Positions 46,501-62,200 are shown, counted from the stretch's first letter. The stretch: DNA of 64,000 bases from Rotaria sordida (GCA_905250125.1 CAJNOL010001362.1:1-64000), one strand, 5' to 3'. Numbers and translations are program-made. The notes: a model not told the origin generated them from the letters alone.

Positions 46501-49500
46501 GAAAGATACAATATTTTTTTCTTCACATTTCCTGCATAGATATATTAGTTTCGTCATATTCTGTGACAAAAATTTTTTTTTTTGCTAAATTTTTCATTGA
46601 TTTCAGGGTGAAACAACAAAATGGGCAGGTGAATTATCACGTGATGCTGAAACAATTTTACATCAACATGCAATTCAAGGTGATATAACTGATATTCAAC
46701 GAAAAATGTGTCGTTGGATAGCATATTCAAAAAAACATCTTGAACGTACATTAACACATAAATTATTATTAACAATAACAGAACAATTAGAACAAACATG
46801 GCAACCAACATCATTAAGTCGAGATGAAAGTGATATGTTACGAGAAGCTTTTACATTATTTATAAATCATTGTTTTAAACAATTAGCAAAACTTCGAGAT
46901 CTTTTTCCAGCTGCTAATCGAATTGCAGCCGAACGACTTGAACAACTTTTAACGTAAGATTAAAATTATTTCAAAATTTATTTTGTATTATAGATCTTTT
47001 TTTGTTTTTAAACAATGTTTTAATATTTTAGAATTGTTGCTAAATTACATAATATGGAAGTATTTCGTTATTGTTGTCCATTTCAAAATAGTCTTCAACA
47101 TGAATTATCATTAATTTTAAAAGTAAGAATACGACATTAAAAAAAAATATATATTGATTTAATATTTTGTTTTTCAAGGCTGGAACTATGGAATGGTTTG
47201 ATCGTATGGTTATACATATAACAAAACCAAGATTAAGAGTAAGATTTTTATTGAAATATTGCTAAAGAAAATCATTATTTTTATTTAGTCGGATGAAGAA
47301 ATATTACGTAATACAAGTGAATTAGTCTATGTTTTACTTGCAGATGGTAAGAAATTGTATTATTTTAGAAGATAGTAACGTTAGAAAATTTTATTATAAG
47401 AGAGCAACTATTGACTTCAATAATAAATAAAGAGAATAAGAATGAATGGAAGATAAATGTCAATTGTCCTTTATGAATTTGAGTATGGATTACTGTCAAA
47501 TGAATAATGCTTGACAACAAGAATCTGTACTTCAAACTCATTTTATATATTTATTTGAAGAAATGTTCTTTTCTTATTCTCAATGAGGAAAGTATATTCG
47601 AACTGATGCTGAGCGTTCAGCTTCATCTTTTGACTATCAATAAGTCTCAATAATATTAAGAAAATCTTAATAGTATCGTTCGTACTTATGAGTCTTCATT
47701 TCAGAAATATACTTAACACTATGACGATAAAAATGATGTTTCTCAATGTTGTAATCGGTAACGCTGGTTCGGTTCGATATAGATTTTTTCGAGATTTTGT
47801 ATGATTTTTTTTTTCAAAAAAATTGATCATTGAAATATTTCTTTTTTTCGCAAATCAAACCATTTTTACTGATTTCGGTATAGGAGTGTGGCTGTGGGTA
47901 TGAATGCTACTGTTAGGAAGGTCGATATTTACACTCTTAAATACTGAGTCTTTTAAAGTTAATTATTGAGCAAAACCTTCTGAACGTGTAATCAAAAACA
48001 TACTGGACAATTAGATATAAGCCTGTCTATTAAATGAATATTTATTAAAATACGCTTAATATATTTTATCAACTTATTTTTAGTATTAAGTTATATTATC
48101 GAAACAGAATAGAATCATTATTGGTCATTGTAATTTATCATATATTTATTTTCATTTCATATTATTCCTAGAGGCATTAGAGATAACAAAAATGAATCTA
48201 TTATGAGAAGCAAAATACATCTATAGTTGATTCAGAATTTCTATGCATGATGAATATTTAATTAGTGTACAAAGTTAATATAGAATTTGTAGTCTTATGA
48301 AATTTTCTATTCATCGATGAATGCTAAGAGAGGAAACATTTTTGAAAATTGAATAGCGAAGAAAAAGCTTTCAGTGCAATCTGTGTACACAATTAAAATA
48401 TTAAAGGAGCCTTATGTAATTTCTATAATGATTCAGAGATAAATATGACTAATCGAGGAATTGATTTGACTGTTATACGATGAGAAAAATGACTCATGTC
48501 AACTCAGTCCAGTCTGATGGATAAGGAAAAAATCCTATTGATTGCTACTCGAGCTTTTTTGCTTGTATTTTTCTTTTTGAAATTATCATTCATATTTTAT
48601 TTTTATAATACTATTTCTATCTTGATTAAAATACGAGATCGAAATAGTATTATTTAATAAGTATAAATCATTTATATCTAAATGGCTACACTTCTCTTTC
48701 TCCAATTCATTCAATATCAATGATAGACAAATGAATACCTAGAGACTCATTCTGAAAATTGTTATTGTTGTCAATGCTTGCTTCTCTTTCAGCTCGTTTC
48801 CATATAATATAGAAAGTTGTTGAATTGCTGGGTGTGATGTGCTGTTTTTGATGTGGAAAGGTGTTAGATTATTGTCAATTCCGCATGGTCTATTCTGCAT
48901 GATTAATTGTTTTTTTCTTTGATCTATTAAAGAAACTATTAGAGACTAAGTTCTTGACTATAGGAAATTAGAAAAAATTTGATAATTTAGTCTAATTAAA
49001 CATTTAGAAGTTGGATAGTTCAAAAATTCGTATAAAATTATTCGGAAAAAAAACATCATTGTTTTTTTGTCATATCTCAGAAACAAATATTCATCAACCC
49101 GCACGCTTTTAAAGTTTTCTTAGTCTTACGAATATCTACTATAGCCAAAAGATGAAGTCGAAAGTCGATAGTAATCTAGACAAGAAATATGTCTAACAAG
49201 AATACATTTTTTTGTCCATAACAATACTAATGAACTAACATATTGATTATTTTAGCTCATTCGGCTGTTAAATATTACAATCCAATATTTGAATCGTATG
49301 TTAATTTATAAATTTAAATAATTGATTATTTCATATGAATTTTAGTACTGTTAAATTGGCTTTTTATCATATATCATTTAAAAAAATCGATGTCAAAGTA
49401 TATTTATTTTTTTTTCTTTTTCGTTCTATTTGCATTAAAAAACTTTTTTCTGTTTTTTATTTTAATTTCAGTTGATGGATATAATTATAAAAGCACTTGA

Positions 49501-52500
49501 AGAAGAAGTAAGTATATTTAAATTTAATAAATTAAAATATAAATTAATATGTATAATATATTAGCTTGGTGAACAAATATATCAATCTCCTTTAAAATTA
49601 TTCGAAAATACTGAACCAGATTCAGCTGATATAGCTGCTTTTGCTTTTTCAGCTGAACAAACAAGTTTATCTTTATTTGAACTTTATTTAAGTCTTAATG
49701 AACTTGCAAAATATAAAATTTATGTTAATGAAAGGTATATTTAAATTTTTAATTTCATCTTTAAAAATAATATAAAGAACAAAAAAAACCTATTTAGTCA
49801 TCGATCAAATTTAAAAATCAATCAATATTATTTATATTTTGGTGTAGCTTTAAAAAAATGGTTATCAATAGCTCGAAATAAACTTCTTCATCGTATTGAA
49901 TATATTCTTGATAAAGATAAAAGTGAAACATCATTAATAGCACCAATATCAACAACAACAAATAATAAATTTACATCATCATCATTAGATATTTCAAATT
50001 GTTTTACACAAATGGCACAATTTTGGAGACGATTAGGTTAAAATATTTTCATATTTAATGCATAACTTTTTTTTTTTTTTCTTCTAAAATTTTTATCATT
50101 AATTTAGCTTGGCCTGATATACCTGGTTCAATCGTATATTTAATTAAAATGATTGAAGATACAACTAATGCAACACGTCTTTATGCAATATTAATGGAAG
50201 AAAAATTAAATGCAAAAAAATTTTATGATACTAATGATTTGACTATTTATATACAAGAAGTAAATTAAAATATAAAACATAAAAAACAAAAAAAAAACAT
50301 TTTCATATATTTTATTTTTAGCTTTCATTAACTGTAAATAATATTGAACGTATACGAGAATCATTTAAAGCATTACCAATTGAATTATCTTATGATAAAT
50401 TATTAGTAGCAGCAGAAAAATTTCATCCAATTGCTGGTGTTGATGAATATAGAAAAAAAATTGAAACAACTGTTGCAATTTGTAGTCAAGATATAACAGA
50501 TAGAATTTATCGAATTTTAAGTAAAGTTATAACAAATATGGAAATGGAATTAAAACAATATTTATTTCATATTATTGAAGCACCTGATGCTAGTACTATT
50601 CAAGATACTATACAACCATTATTTACTTTTCTTGATAATCAATTAGTACCTTATACAGAATATTTAATTCGATTAAATTTAACTAGGTATTATATCATCT
50701 ATTTTTTTGTTTTCGAGAAATAGTGAACAATCAGATAAACTTATGTAAATTTATGATTTATATTATCAAAAACTTAAAATCGATTATGTATACAAAACAA
50801 TTAGTTATTAATAGAAATATATGAATTCTAAATTTTCGTAATTAATATAGAGTATTAGAGGAATTGTAGATAATTTTGAGAATCAAATGTCTTATGGAAT
50901 ATTGTTGGTTGTTTAATTAGTAAATATGTAAAACATTCTTAGTGGAACTATCCGAAAAATCGAAAAGGTTAAAGATCAGTATTTTAGCACTTTAGAGTCC
51001 TGTAAAAAATTCAATTAAACAGATCCTAAACTACTAAATATGTTTGACATAAGATAGTGTGATTTCACTGTTGAAAATCGTCTTCATGCTTGAGAATAAT
51101 CCTCAATCGTTAAATTTTATATCTTAGGTATGAGTAGATTTTTATATAATTAAAATCTTCAAAAAACGGATCATTCTCATGATCTCTAGGATTAGATCTA
51201 ACAATAGAGTCCTTCCAATTAAGACTCTCTATTTGAGTTTATATTTTGCTAATTAATAGAGTCTATTGTGTTGATAAAACTTCTAATATTAAAGGGTAGT
51301 GTGAGAAAAACTGAATCAAGGAAATTTAGGAGTGAAATTTTTTTATTCAGTTATTCTCGTAATAGTCTGCAATGGACTAGAAAATCAATAAAATGATTAT
51401 AACTTATTGAGAAAGTTTTAATAGCATACACATCCTTTTAGAAGATTTATCTACTTGATGAACTTATCAATTATTAAAACATGAGCTCGAACAAAAGGTA
51501 TCAGTTGAACGGTTTCCTCTTAAAATAATTTTTCTAGACCATTTTTTTGTCTTCATATATTTGATTAAAACAAGTAGACATGTATATGGGTCCTATTCAT
51601 GAACTCAATATTCTCATTTCGTGCCCTGGAAACTTGTCATTGATTAACATTCGAGGCCAATCATTTAGGCGTCCAATTTTGTTGATTTTCGACCAGAACG
51701 GCAGAGGAAATACTTGGTAGCCGGTCGGAAAACTTCACAAGTATGATCATATTCGATGACTAGCTTTCTTCGGTTATGTTTGTTTCCGATTAGAATCAAG
51801 CAAATCCAGACATCGAATTGTTGCTTCCAAGTTCCAATCATATTTTGAAGAGTTTTCCGATCGGAATTGATCATACCTCATTCACCTAGGACTAAAAGTA
51901 TATGATTACAATTTCGAAATTCTAAGTCTAGACGATCTTGCCTCATGTAACAAATATCTAAACATGAAGAAAAATTCTTTTAGAACTTTTGCCTTAAAAA
52001 GATTCATTCATTACTCATATAAGAGGTTCAAAAGCTACCGATCTTTTTTTTTGTCACACTTCCAAAACGTAAATATGTTCCGTTAAATTGAAATTTTATT
52101 TAAAATCACGCAAGCAAATCTTCATTTATTTAGATTATTAGAACTTATATGGGCTGTATTAATCGACCAACTTCTATGTGAAGTCGAAGATGTCACATCA
52201 CCAGTAAGTAAATCTTAATTCAAAAAAAAAATAAATAAATAAATATTGAAAAAAAATCTAGAAATCAATTTCATCTTATGCACGATTATCAAAAGCTCTT
52301 GATGGTCTTGTCGAATATTTTAATAACGAAGAACATTATTTACCAAAAGATATTCTCAAAACTGATAAATACAAGGTAAAAATACAAATCGATTTAAGAT
52401 TCTAATATTTATTTATTTTTTTTTTCATTTTAGTTAGTAAAAAAATTATTAAAATATCAATCTACCGATACACAATCGTTAATCAAAATGTATTATCAAG

Positions 52501-53693
52501 TAAATTACTAAATAAATAAATATTTAAATCAAATAATAAAATTAATCTATTTCTAGGAAAAAGCTCAAGAACAAGATCGTGCTAATAGTTCAAATCAAAT
52601 TGATTTAGGAAAACTTTATTGTCGAGCTTATTATCATTCAAAAGAAGAAACATTATATATTGAAAGTATGTCTTGTTCTTTTTTTGCTGAAACACAAACT
52701 AAAAGTAATGCTGAAGTCTATAGATAAAAATTTGGATTCTTCACAGTCCGTGAAAGACATTGATGTACGATTGTAAACCGTATATCAATTAGGAAACTAC
52801 AGATCCTTCTAGACTCGAGCCCAGGCCCAAATTTCCGTTTATTGCTAGACTTGGGTCTACAGAAACGTGGACACGTAGCTTCTTGATACGAATAATGTCT
52901 CGTTTATAGTATGTGAAGCACTTTCTTATTGCATTTCTGAGCGATTAAATAAAACGATCATGAAGAAATATGAATTTCCCATATTAATCCTAGAGAGATT
53001 GTACTAACATTTTTGTTTTGTTTTATTTAATTTAAATATTTCTTATTTATTTCTGTTTAAGTTATTTCATGTAAAAATTTAAGACCATGTGATTCAAATG
53101 GTTTAAGGTAAATTAAAATTAAAAGAAATTAAAAAAATTTAGTTTCATATTTTAGTGATCCATATGTTGAAGTACAATTATGTCCAAGATTTTTATATCC
53201 TCATCTTGAAAAACAACAAACATCAGTTATAAAAAAAACTCTTAATCCACATTTTAATGAAAAATTTGAATTGTAAGTAAATTAAAATCAAATTGTTATA
53301 TGAATTTCTCGTGTTCTTTTTTATTTTTAATTGTTGTAGTCGATTAACAGAAAAAGAATGTAATTTATCAGGTGGAATCGTACATTTTATAGTAATGGAT
53401 CATGATTTAATGTGGTCAAATGATTTTGAAGGTGAAGCATTTCTTGAAATATGGAAAATAACTGGAATAAATAATGATAATCGAGCTGTAGAAGAATTAA
53501 AACAAATTGAATTAGCATTAACACATCCGAAAGGTTAGATAAAAGAAAATTATTTTAATTTGTGAAATTTACAAAAAAAAAAAAAATTCTTTTAGTTGTA
53601 CGAAGTCGTATTATTGAAATATTGGAACAACGAATAACCGATAAAATAGCGGTCGACTTTGTTCGAAGACGACGTGAAAAAGAAAATCAATAA
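43481..53693 (+). CDS. UNC13D: Munc13-4/BAIAP3-like exocytosis priming factor (C2-MUN-C2)
   Basis: With first exon 1c, 26 exons in phase encode 1207 aa: 43481-43533, 43621-43711, 43774-44022, 44071-44137, 44200-44518, 44587-44803, 44874-45077, 46607-46953, 47032-47122, 47179-47238, 47289-47346, 49256-49295, 49346-49397, 49472-49507, 49565-49734, 49798-50036, 50108-50259, 50322-50686, 52134-52203, 52262-52375, 52434-52499, 52557-52665, 53062-53107, 53156-53272, 53340-53533, 53596-53693. The first C2 domain is at about 132-375, with [18 protein letters not shown] and [10 protein letters not shown] giving Ca2+-site Asp residues. The MUN helical region covers about 400-1020. The second C2 is at about 1035-1175, with [16 protein letters not shown] and [16 protein letters not shown]. 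There is no C1 domain and no calmodulin helix, which fits the UNC13D/BAIAP3 branch that primes granules on SNAREs. UNC13D versus BAIAP3 is uncertain. Confidence 0.92.
45078..46606. other. 1529-nt intron of the Munc13-like gene
   Basis: Lies between the first C2 domain and the MUN region. AT-rich; no exon or clear repeat identified. Confidence 0.5.
47347..49255. other. 1909-nt intron of the Munc13-like gene
   Basis: Interrupts the MUN region. Contains a short G/T-rich patch (GGAGTGTGGCTGTGGGTATG at about 47884) and otherwise plain AT-rich sequence. Confidence 0.5.
50687..52133. other. 1447-nt intron of the Munc13-like gene
   Basis: Lies near the end of the MUN region. No exon or clear repeat identified. 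Confidence 0.45.
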
Positions 53694-56231
53694 ATACTTT
53701 TTTTTCCTTCACGAAAATATATTTTACTTTTTTTTTCTTTTTTTTCTTCTGTGTATTCTTGTTTATCCTATTTGTAAGTTTGAGCAATATTGAAAAATTA
53801 TTTATATTTAATCCCAAATGATTAAAAGAAAAACATATTCATTATTTTGTAATATAAGGTAGTCGTGTAAATGATTTATATGGAAAATAATACAAATAAG
53901 AATATTCGTTAATTAAAAAAAAAAAAAGAAAATTAAATAATATTTACATGTTTGCTTCTTTGTTGAAATACTAAATTATCAATTTAATGTTTATGTGTTA
54001 CAGTTTATCATATATTTTAATTCGAATAATATAATGATTAAACGTTGATTCTTCTTTTTTTCTTTTTTCGTCTTGTTTATTTATTATTTTTCGAACATTA
54101 TCAATTCGCTAAATATATATAAAACGTCAGTTAAATAACATATACACGAATAGAAATTTTCTTTTTCTCTCATACTTTCATTATTTTGTGGCTTTCGATC
54201 ATTGTTTATAGATATATGTTATTTAATTCATTATCGTGTTATTGTGTCTATGTATAAAAATAATGTAATTATTCTTGTATTTATCTTTCAATTTTATTAG
54301 AATTCGACTATCTCATTACTAAGATTAACTTGCTTCATTTCATTGATGAATTGAATTATTGCCATAAATATCAAATTATTCTTTCTGAAATAAATGTTAC
54401 AATAATATAATCCTAGTAAATGTAGTACATCCAAGTTTGTTACCAGTCTGTCACAGAAACGTTTTTGAATACTAAAGTAATTTAGAGCTTTTTATCACTT
54501 GATTTTAGAATGTTTCGAAGTGTTTGATCGACTAACTTGATGAAGACATTTTCATACAATGGTATAGAAACTGAACAAGTCTCGAAGTTGAGACCAAATC
54601 GAACTGGATATCGCTTCTTCAAGTAGTACTAATTCCATATAGACAAGAGTAGACGATAGATCAAAATTGGATTTTCATGTTGATCAGATATGTCATATTA
54701 GAGTTGATATTCGTATAGATTAAAATTAAATTTTTAATGTTAGTAGGTTTGTTTTAGGGCTACTATTAATCTCACATCATTATTATAGTAAAGAAAAATA
54801 GTGGAATTTAAGAGAAAACATAATAAAAGAACGCTACCATCTTGAAGTAATGCGTCGACATAAACACAATTAGTGCAACTCTGATGAAGTGGAGATATAC
54901 TATATTACCCGAAGATTAAATTAAGCATGTAAAATAAGCAATAAAAGCTTTTTTCTATCTTTGCCGATGACATGACGTTTTTTTTTCTAAATTGATGATA
55001 GTTCAATTAGTCATTTTTTATTTAAGACTTGAGTACATTTTTGAAAAGTGGTTTAAATTCAGTTCGATTCTTCATTATTTTCTTAAAAATTAGCCCGATT
55101 TCGGTTCGGTCCATTTTCAGTCTCTATCTCCGAGCGAATATTTGGTCAATACAGAAGTACTGAGATGATTCACAGCAGGATACCTGATTAAGATCCTATG
55201 CCATACTGGTGATATGACACTATTTTCGTTTATTTTATTAATGAAAAGAACTATTATTGCATTAAAACATACACAATGGATCATTGATTAACAAAAAAAA
55301 AAACGTTTTATTTACTCATTTCAAAAGCTTGGCGGATTGTCATTTGTTTTTCCATAGGAAGAAACATCTTATTCAGATTTAAAGGAATTCGTTAGAGTTG
55401 TGATATTATATATTAATAAGAAATTATATCGCCTGCCTTCTTCGTGGTACAAATCTCTTTCCTGTATCAACAAGATAGGATTTCTCTGCACTTGCATGCA
55501 TGTTACTTACAAAAACTATTTTCAAGGCTATTTGTATGTAATTACAGATAGAATGATTTGCAGATAATGAATGCTACTTAATATAGATGCGACACGTTAA
55601 CTTTAAACGTAAAGTTAAAGTAGCATATTTTGAAATTTTATCTTTTGAAAAAAATCAAAGTTGAAGTATATGTATGCTAATGATGTCTATTGATAATAAT
55701 TCCCAAAATTTCTAGTTTAGTCTTATCTTCTTATTCTAAAAATATTATTTGTATGAAAAATGGAAGAAAATCAACTTAAATAAATGTAAACTACAGTGCT
55801 TATAATATACACTAATGCTGTAATCTATTTGATTGATAACTAATCTATGTTCTGAAATTTTATAAAGTTTGATCAAACACCTTCAATATGAAGAGATCTG
55901 AATCTATCGTTAGTTTCCAGAAATTGAGTTTGATTTTTTCAGTAACATGCTTGTAAAGCCAGGCTACTCTGCAATGGTAACTTTCCTTTCTCAAGAGTTA
56001 TAAATCCAGTTCTTTTGTAAGTTAATTATGAATGACAAACATAAATTATTATTTTTATTGTAGATTTTTCTTTATATAATCTTTTCTCGAGTCAGAAATG
56101 TTCATATTCATTAACATTGATACTAATAACAATTTTCTTCTTTTTATCCCCAAAATCTTCAATATATTCTTATTAATTGTTTTAGAAGATAACAACAAAA
56201 CAAAACAATGAAAAAAAAAAAAAGAAAAACA
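53694..56231. other. Convergent intergenic region, no gene seen
   Basis: Separates the 3' ends of the Munc13-like gene (+) and WDR3 (-). AT-rich with poly-T/poly-A tracts; an AATAAA overlaps the Munc13-like stop codon. No supported exon. Confidence 0.5.
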
Positions 56232-59200
56232 TCAAGCAAGTGCTGATGTTCCTTTAATAGTCAAAATAGCAGCTGATGATTTTCTTTTTTTACGTTTTTT
56301 CGCTTCATTTGATGTTAATTTTTGTGTTGCATCAGCAAAAAGAATAACATCATTTTGTTCTTCAATTTGACGTCGAATTAATTTTAAACCAGCAAGATTA
56401 AATCCAACATTATTCTTAACAAAAAGAAAACGAATCATTTTTTTTTTTGAAATTTTAATTTTTTCGTAAAAACCTACTCTTAATTTTTCTACTGCATCCA
56501 TACAATGTGTTCGTAATTGTTCAACAATATTTAAATATTGATGAGATGATGTTAATACACCATGATGAATTCTATATTAAGAAAAAATAATAATAAATTA
56601 AAAAAAGAAAAATATTTGAATTTTACTTGATTAAAAAAACAGCACATTTAACACATAATTCTGGTGATTGAAATCGATCGAGATAATAAATAAGCAATGA
56701 TAATAATTTTTGAACATAATCAAATGGTAGAAGAAGAAGTGTTGCTTCCAAATCACTAAAAAAATTTAATTCAAAAAAAACTAAAATTAGAAACAACAAA
56801 AATAGACTTCATACCTTGCAGGAATTTTTCTTAATGATTCAAATACAAAACGTTCAGCTGTATAACTACTTCCTAATGCTTGTAACATAAAATGACGTGG
56901 TGGTGGAGGTATCTTAATTAACAAAAAGAAAAAAATTATTTTTCTCTTATAATTAAAATAATTTATTTTACTTCTTTTCCTAATGCTTTTTGTGTTGCTT
57001 CATGTTCAGCAAGTTTTAATTTTTCTTCACGCCAAATATCAAGTGCTTCAATAACACTTTCTGCCTAAGAAAAAAACAATAGAATAAATAAATATAGACA
57101 AAATTAAAAAAGAACGATTTGAATAAAACTTACACCTTTAAGACTTTCAATTGTTTTTAAAGTAGCTAAACCAATTTCTTTATTTGTTTCACCAGGTAAT
57201 ATAAATTCATCATTTTCCATTTCATTTTCAAATTGAGCTTCACGTTCCTAACCAAAGACAAAAAAAAAACATACAATTGATTAACTGTTTACCGAAACGA
57301 AACGTATGTATTTATACATTTTGAGTTTTTACATAGTTTATAACGTTATCAATGCGTTACAGAGTTTATTCATGAAAGTCTCAAATATTTTTCCAAACAT
57401 TCATAATCTTTATTCATTTCTTAATAGTCGCTATCTATAACTCTAATAATAAAACTTAGCTTTAAACAGAATTTTTCGTAAGTAATAAGTATATTGTCCT
57501 CAGGGAAATAACCATAACATAGCTTCCCGAAAGTCATCAAATATTCGATATGTGAGATATGTCAAACAATCTATTCACAAGTTATGTTGAATTAGATATG
57601 TTAATAAAATTCACACAATCTTTGCCTTATAATTGTGAGATCAGTTTTTTTTACAAGACTTAAAAGAAATGAAGATATAATTGTTTTATTTAATTTTGAA
57701 TCATGCTCGAAATAACGCTGCAATCGTTCTAAGATTCATAGATATTTTAAATGTAATGTTGAAGTATTTCAATTAAGTTCACTGTAGAGACTAAGCTGAT
57801 TCAAATTCTTTATGATTTACTACATTTGATGTTCTCTTAAATCAAATCCAACAGACTCTTGAGCTAGCCAAGGCAACCGTTTATCATGTTTTTTTTTTCA
57901 AATTTTCAATAAAAAAAAAAAAACTTTACTTTTTGAACAGGACTTGTAGGTATCAAAATCATTTTGATGAGATTCAATCATGGTGAATAATAAATTGTGA
58001 CTATATTATTCATTATCTATGCATTTATTTATTTAGTTTTCTTTAGCCATTTCGCCAATTTACTGTTTGGACTATCTTATCAGCTATTATTATTACCATC
58101 TTACATGAATTGTTGATTAAATCCTATTGTTCTCTAATCTGTATTTATATTGTCATGATAAAGCAAGACTTAATAGACCTGTTGTAATCAGTTTATGGAG
58201 TTCATTGAAAAATTTCTTAAGAGTTTTCTTGTTTTTTGTTTATTCTCGATAGATAAATACTATATGAAAATCAATCAATGTTTCTTATAATCATATTATT
58301 TCACTATATATAACGTTTTTTGTCTTCTAATAAAAACAATATTCTGCTATTATTCAATTATCATCATAATATTAGCATATAAAAGAAAATAGGCAGACAA
58401 GCTTATCAAATTTATGAAAAACTAGGCTTATTCAGACTTCTTGATTCTATAAGAAAAAAACAAATGTTCGCGAAGTCGATGCATCAATCCTTTCCAAGCC
58501 AATCTTTAGTTGAAATGTAACAACAAAAACAAAACAAAAAAAATTACCTGTTCTTTTTCTTCATCGAGTATTAAAGGTTCTTCTGTTCTTTCCCATAAAC
58601 GAATAGATCGATCATGTGCAGCAGTTACAATATGCATTCCATTATGTGTTATTGACATACAACGAATTTCACCACAATGACCCTACACATACAAAAAAAA
58701 AAAAAAAATTTCTCTTTCAAATCTTTTTTTTGAAAAGAAAAATAAAAAAAAAACGAACATCTAATGTTTGTATATGAAGAAATTTATCAGCATCCCAATA
58801 TTTTAATCGATTATCTTTACTAGTTGAAAAAAATAAATGTGTTTTTGGTACAAATTGTATTGCTGTTATAGTATCATCGTGTGCAAATAATGAACGATGA
58901 CAATCACCAAAATCTAAACCCCAAATTTTAATATTACGATCACTTGAACCAGTTATAACAAGACGACTATCTGATGATATATCAAGGCAAAGTACAGGTT
59001 GAGAATGTCCATATAATGAAAGAAACATCTTAAATTAAAAACAAAAAATTTTCAAACAAAAATTTTTTGTTTTATTTTACTTGACATGAATCCATAAAGA
59101 ATACTTTGACAGTTGTATCCATTAATGCCGCAACAAAATATCGATTATTAGGACTGAGCAAAAAAAAAGAACAAGATCGATTTATTTTTTAATAATAGAA

Positions 59201-62200
59201 GAAAAATTTTATTTACGTAATTTTCAATGCAAGAACATCTTCACCAACATCAAATGAACGTTTTTGTTCGAATGATAAACGTTTTCTCATCTAAATTAGA
59301 AAATATTTCTTTTAACTATAAAATATAGTTCGGTAAATCCTGATCACAAGTAGCAACCCGAGGTCGACAGACTTTAATGCAAAGAATTTATGATGGAACG
59401 CAACAGTCCTTTCATCCAACCCAAAAAAAGGCTTTTTTGAAACTTTTCTGGTTTTTCAATAGTATCTCCATTTTTTTATTAATAAATAGAAGTTTGCATT
59501 TTCATATTGTGTCACAGATGGAGCACTTCAATCTGCTGTATATGCAAAGATTGCTTCATAAATCAGGCAAAATGAAATCGTTTGACATGACATTTTTATT
59601 GGTGTCAGAGGCAGCACTCTGCTGTCGAATGAGGGATCTAATATCATAAGATTTGTTTTTCATGTTAAGATATCCTCGTCTGAAGAAAAAAATCTTTGTT
59701 GACATTCTAACTCCTTTACACGAAGGTCGATCAAATCTTGATTAGTCCTTACGATTAGAGTTCAACATGGTCTATTTGTGCTTAAACTATGAGACTAAAA
59801 TATTAAAGATTAGGTACTTTTTATCTGGGTAGCAGCACTTTTTATGACTACTGTATACAATGTTAAACAGAAATATTGTTTCTTAAAATTCTGCATATTA
59901 TATTGTTTTCATTTCCAAAATACTGAAATATATTATTCAATTGAAGAAAGTAAATCATGAAAACATTATCTAAAGAATAATAACTTTTTCAAATCAAACA
60001 AAGTTTAGTAATCTAACTCAGAAAAACCATTGATTAGATTCAATCTATACGAGGAAAATATGTGAGATTACCTTAGTTCAATTCATACATATCGTAAGAT
60101 ATTTCTCAAATCACTTCACATAGATTTTTAAAAAATTTTTCAATTCAACTCAATGTATTGATTCGACAAACTAACAGTTCCAATTCAATTCATGAATTGA
60201 GTTGTGCAGCTCTGAAATTGATATCTTAATCTTTTTTTTCAAGCAATATTTTACTTTAAGCTTTCGGAATAATTTTCTGGCGAAAGATTCTTCTATATCG
60301 TTCCAAGTAAATATGTACCGAATTGGAACTTCAGTTTGGCATCTAGAACGAACCGTTCGAATTCGGACTCCGAATTCGTCCAATTAGTTAAGACAATATC
60401 AAGGCTTTGGATAAACTGCCCAAACATTGCTTGAATCATAAGGGCAATCATGGAAGTATCCTAAGATTCAGTTATGTTTCCATTCGAGTATTTTCGAATA
60501 TTGACTTTTTTTTTTAGAATGGTGGCAGACCTTCGGTTTTCAAATCATTTAGTCCAGTATATGTAGATTTACCATAGGCAAGCCTGGAATCCTTTCTTTT
60601 GTCTTACTTCTGCTTCCTTTTATTAATTAACTATAAATCATCGTCAATCCAAACCTTCGAATTTCATTGTATGTCTATTTCTAAGGATATAAAAGGTATC
60701 TATAACCTGTTCAAAAGAGAAAAGAAAGAAAACTCGTGCAATTTGCTTGAAAACTTGCTATTTATTAGATGCATATAACTGAAAAGTGCATGAAATACAT
60801 TCAAAACAAATTTTAAAAGTAAATTACTACAAATATATACAAGAAGGTCTTGTAATATATATGGCCCTTGAGTATTAAATAGTATCCTGCAAGTAGGTCG
60901 AGCCGGGTTGTTCAACCCTAAGCATAGGTCCGAGTATGATATCATACGCGAATCCGACTCAGCGATTAATTAGATTTCGATGTTTCAAAATATTTTTACT
61001 TTTTCAAACTGCTAATTTATATAAAAGCATAGAAGATGAAAGTGAACATCTGAACCATCTATTGTACTTGAGAACAGATCACAGAAGTGGAAATACGATA
61101 TTGTTTTACTAAAAGAATTCATTTTCAATGAAAACTCATCTACAGATGATGATGAGTCAAAAATGAAGTAACTGAATATATGAAGAGGAAAATGATTTAT
61201 CAAAAAGATGAATATGTATTATCATAATTGAAAAAGTATTTATGTATGTATCCACAATTATGACGTTTGGCATCAACATTGAATTTCATTCCAACGTCAT
61301 CAGCAACAAGCAAATGTATACTTAGCGAAATTAATCGGATTTTTAGAAGCAGAAAGAGACCAAGTGAATTTTATACCACTTGCTTTTTTGTGAAATTTGA
61401 GGTTATCTTTTTTTTTTTTATTACTGTTTATGAAAGAAACTAAATAGTATACTTTTTCATATAAAATAAAAGTTTGAAAACTGTAATATAACTGTAAAAG
61501 TATATGCTCGATGTCGATTAACTCCGGTTCCGAAAAGTCATACTCGTGCAGGATACTAGTATTAAATAATGTTTTTCAACGAAAAAATTCGATAGATTCT
61601 TTTAAATAAAAAAGAAAATTTTACTTTTTTCGAATTATTTTCTTTTTCATCTTTTAATTCAAAATTCCAAAATTGAATTTTTTTATCACTTCCACCAGTT
61701 AAAAATGATTGCTAAAACGAAAAAACAAAAATTATTCGATAAAAACAAAATTTTTCATAATTAAATCAATTTACTCGATCAGATGTCATACACATTGCCC
61801 AAACTGATTGATTTTCTTCATGTCCTTGTACTATTTCAATAATTGAAGCTGAATCAAGTGAAGCTATTTGGAGTGAACCATTCTAAAATAAATTTATTTT
61901 TATTGTTATTCAAATACAAAGAAAAAAACTTATATTTGTAAATTATCTTACTTTACATCCGATTAAAACTGAATGATCACCAGGTAAAAACATACAACAA
62001 AGTGCATAATCACAAGGAATTGTTCGTATAGATTCACAACTATGTCTAAATAAAACTTTTTTTTTTTTTATTTTCATATAATAGAAATAAAACATAAACT
62101 AACCTATTCCAAATTTTAAGTGATTCTCCACTACCAGAAGCAATAAGCATATCATCTGAACTAAATGCTAAACATCGAACTTCTGTTCTATGAGCAGATT

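Noticed and set aside
415-47910. Scattered GT-rich patches (near 415, 4630, 8875, 26835, 47884) as interstitial telomere repeats
   Set aside because: Some contain TGTGGG-like units, which would fit a rotifer telomere motif, but none is a clean tandem array, so they are not distinguishable from ordinary low-complexity sequence.
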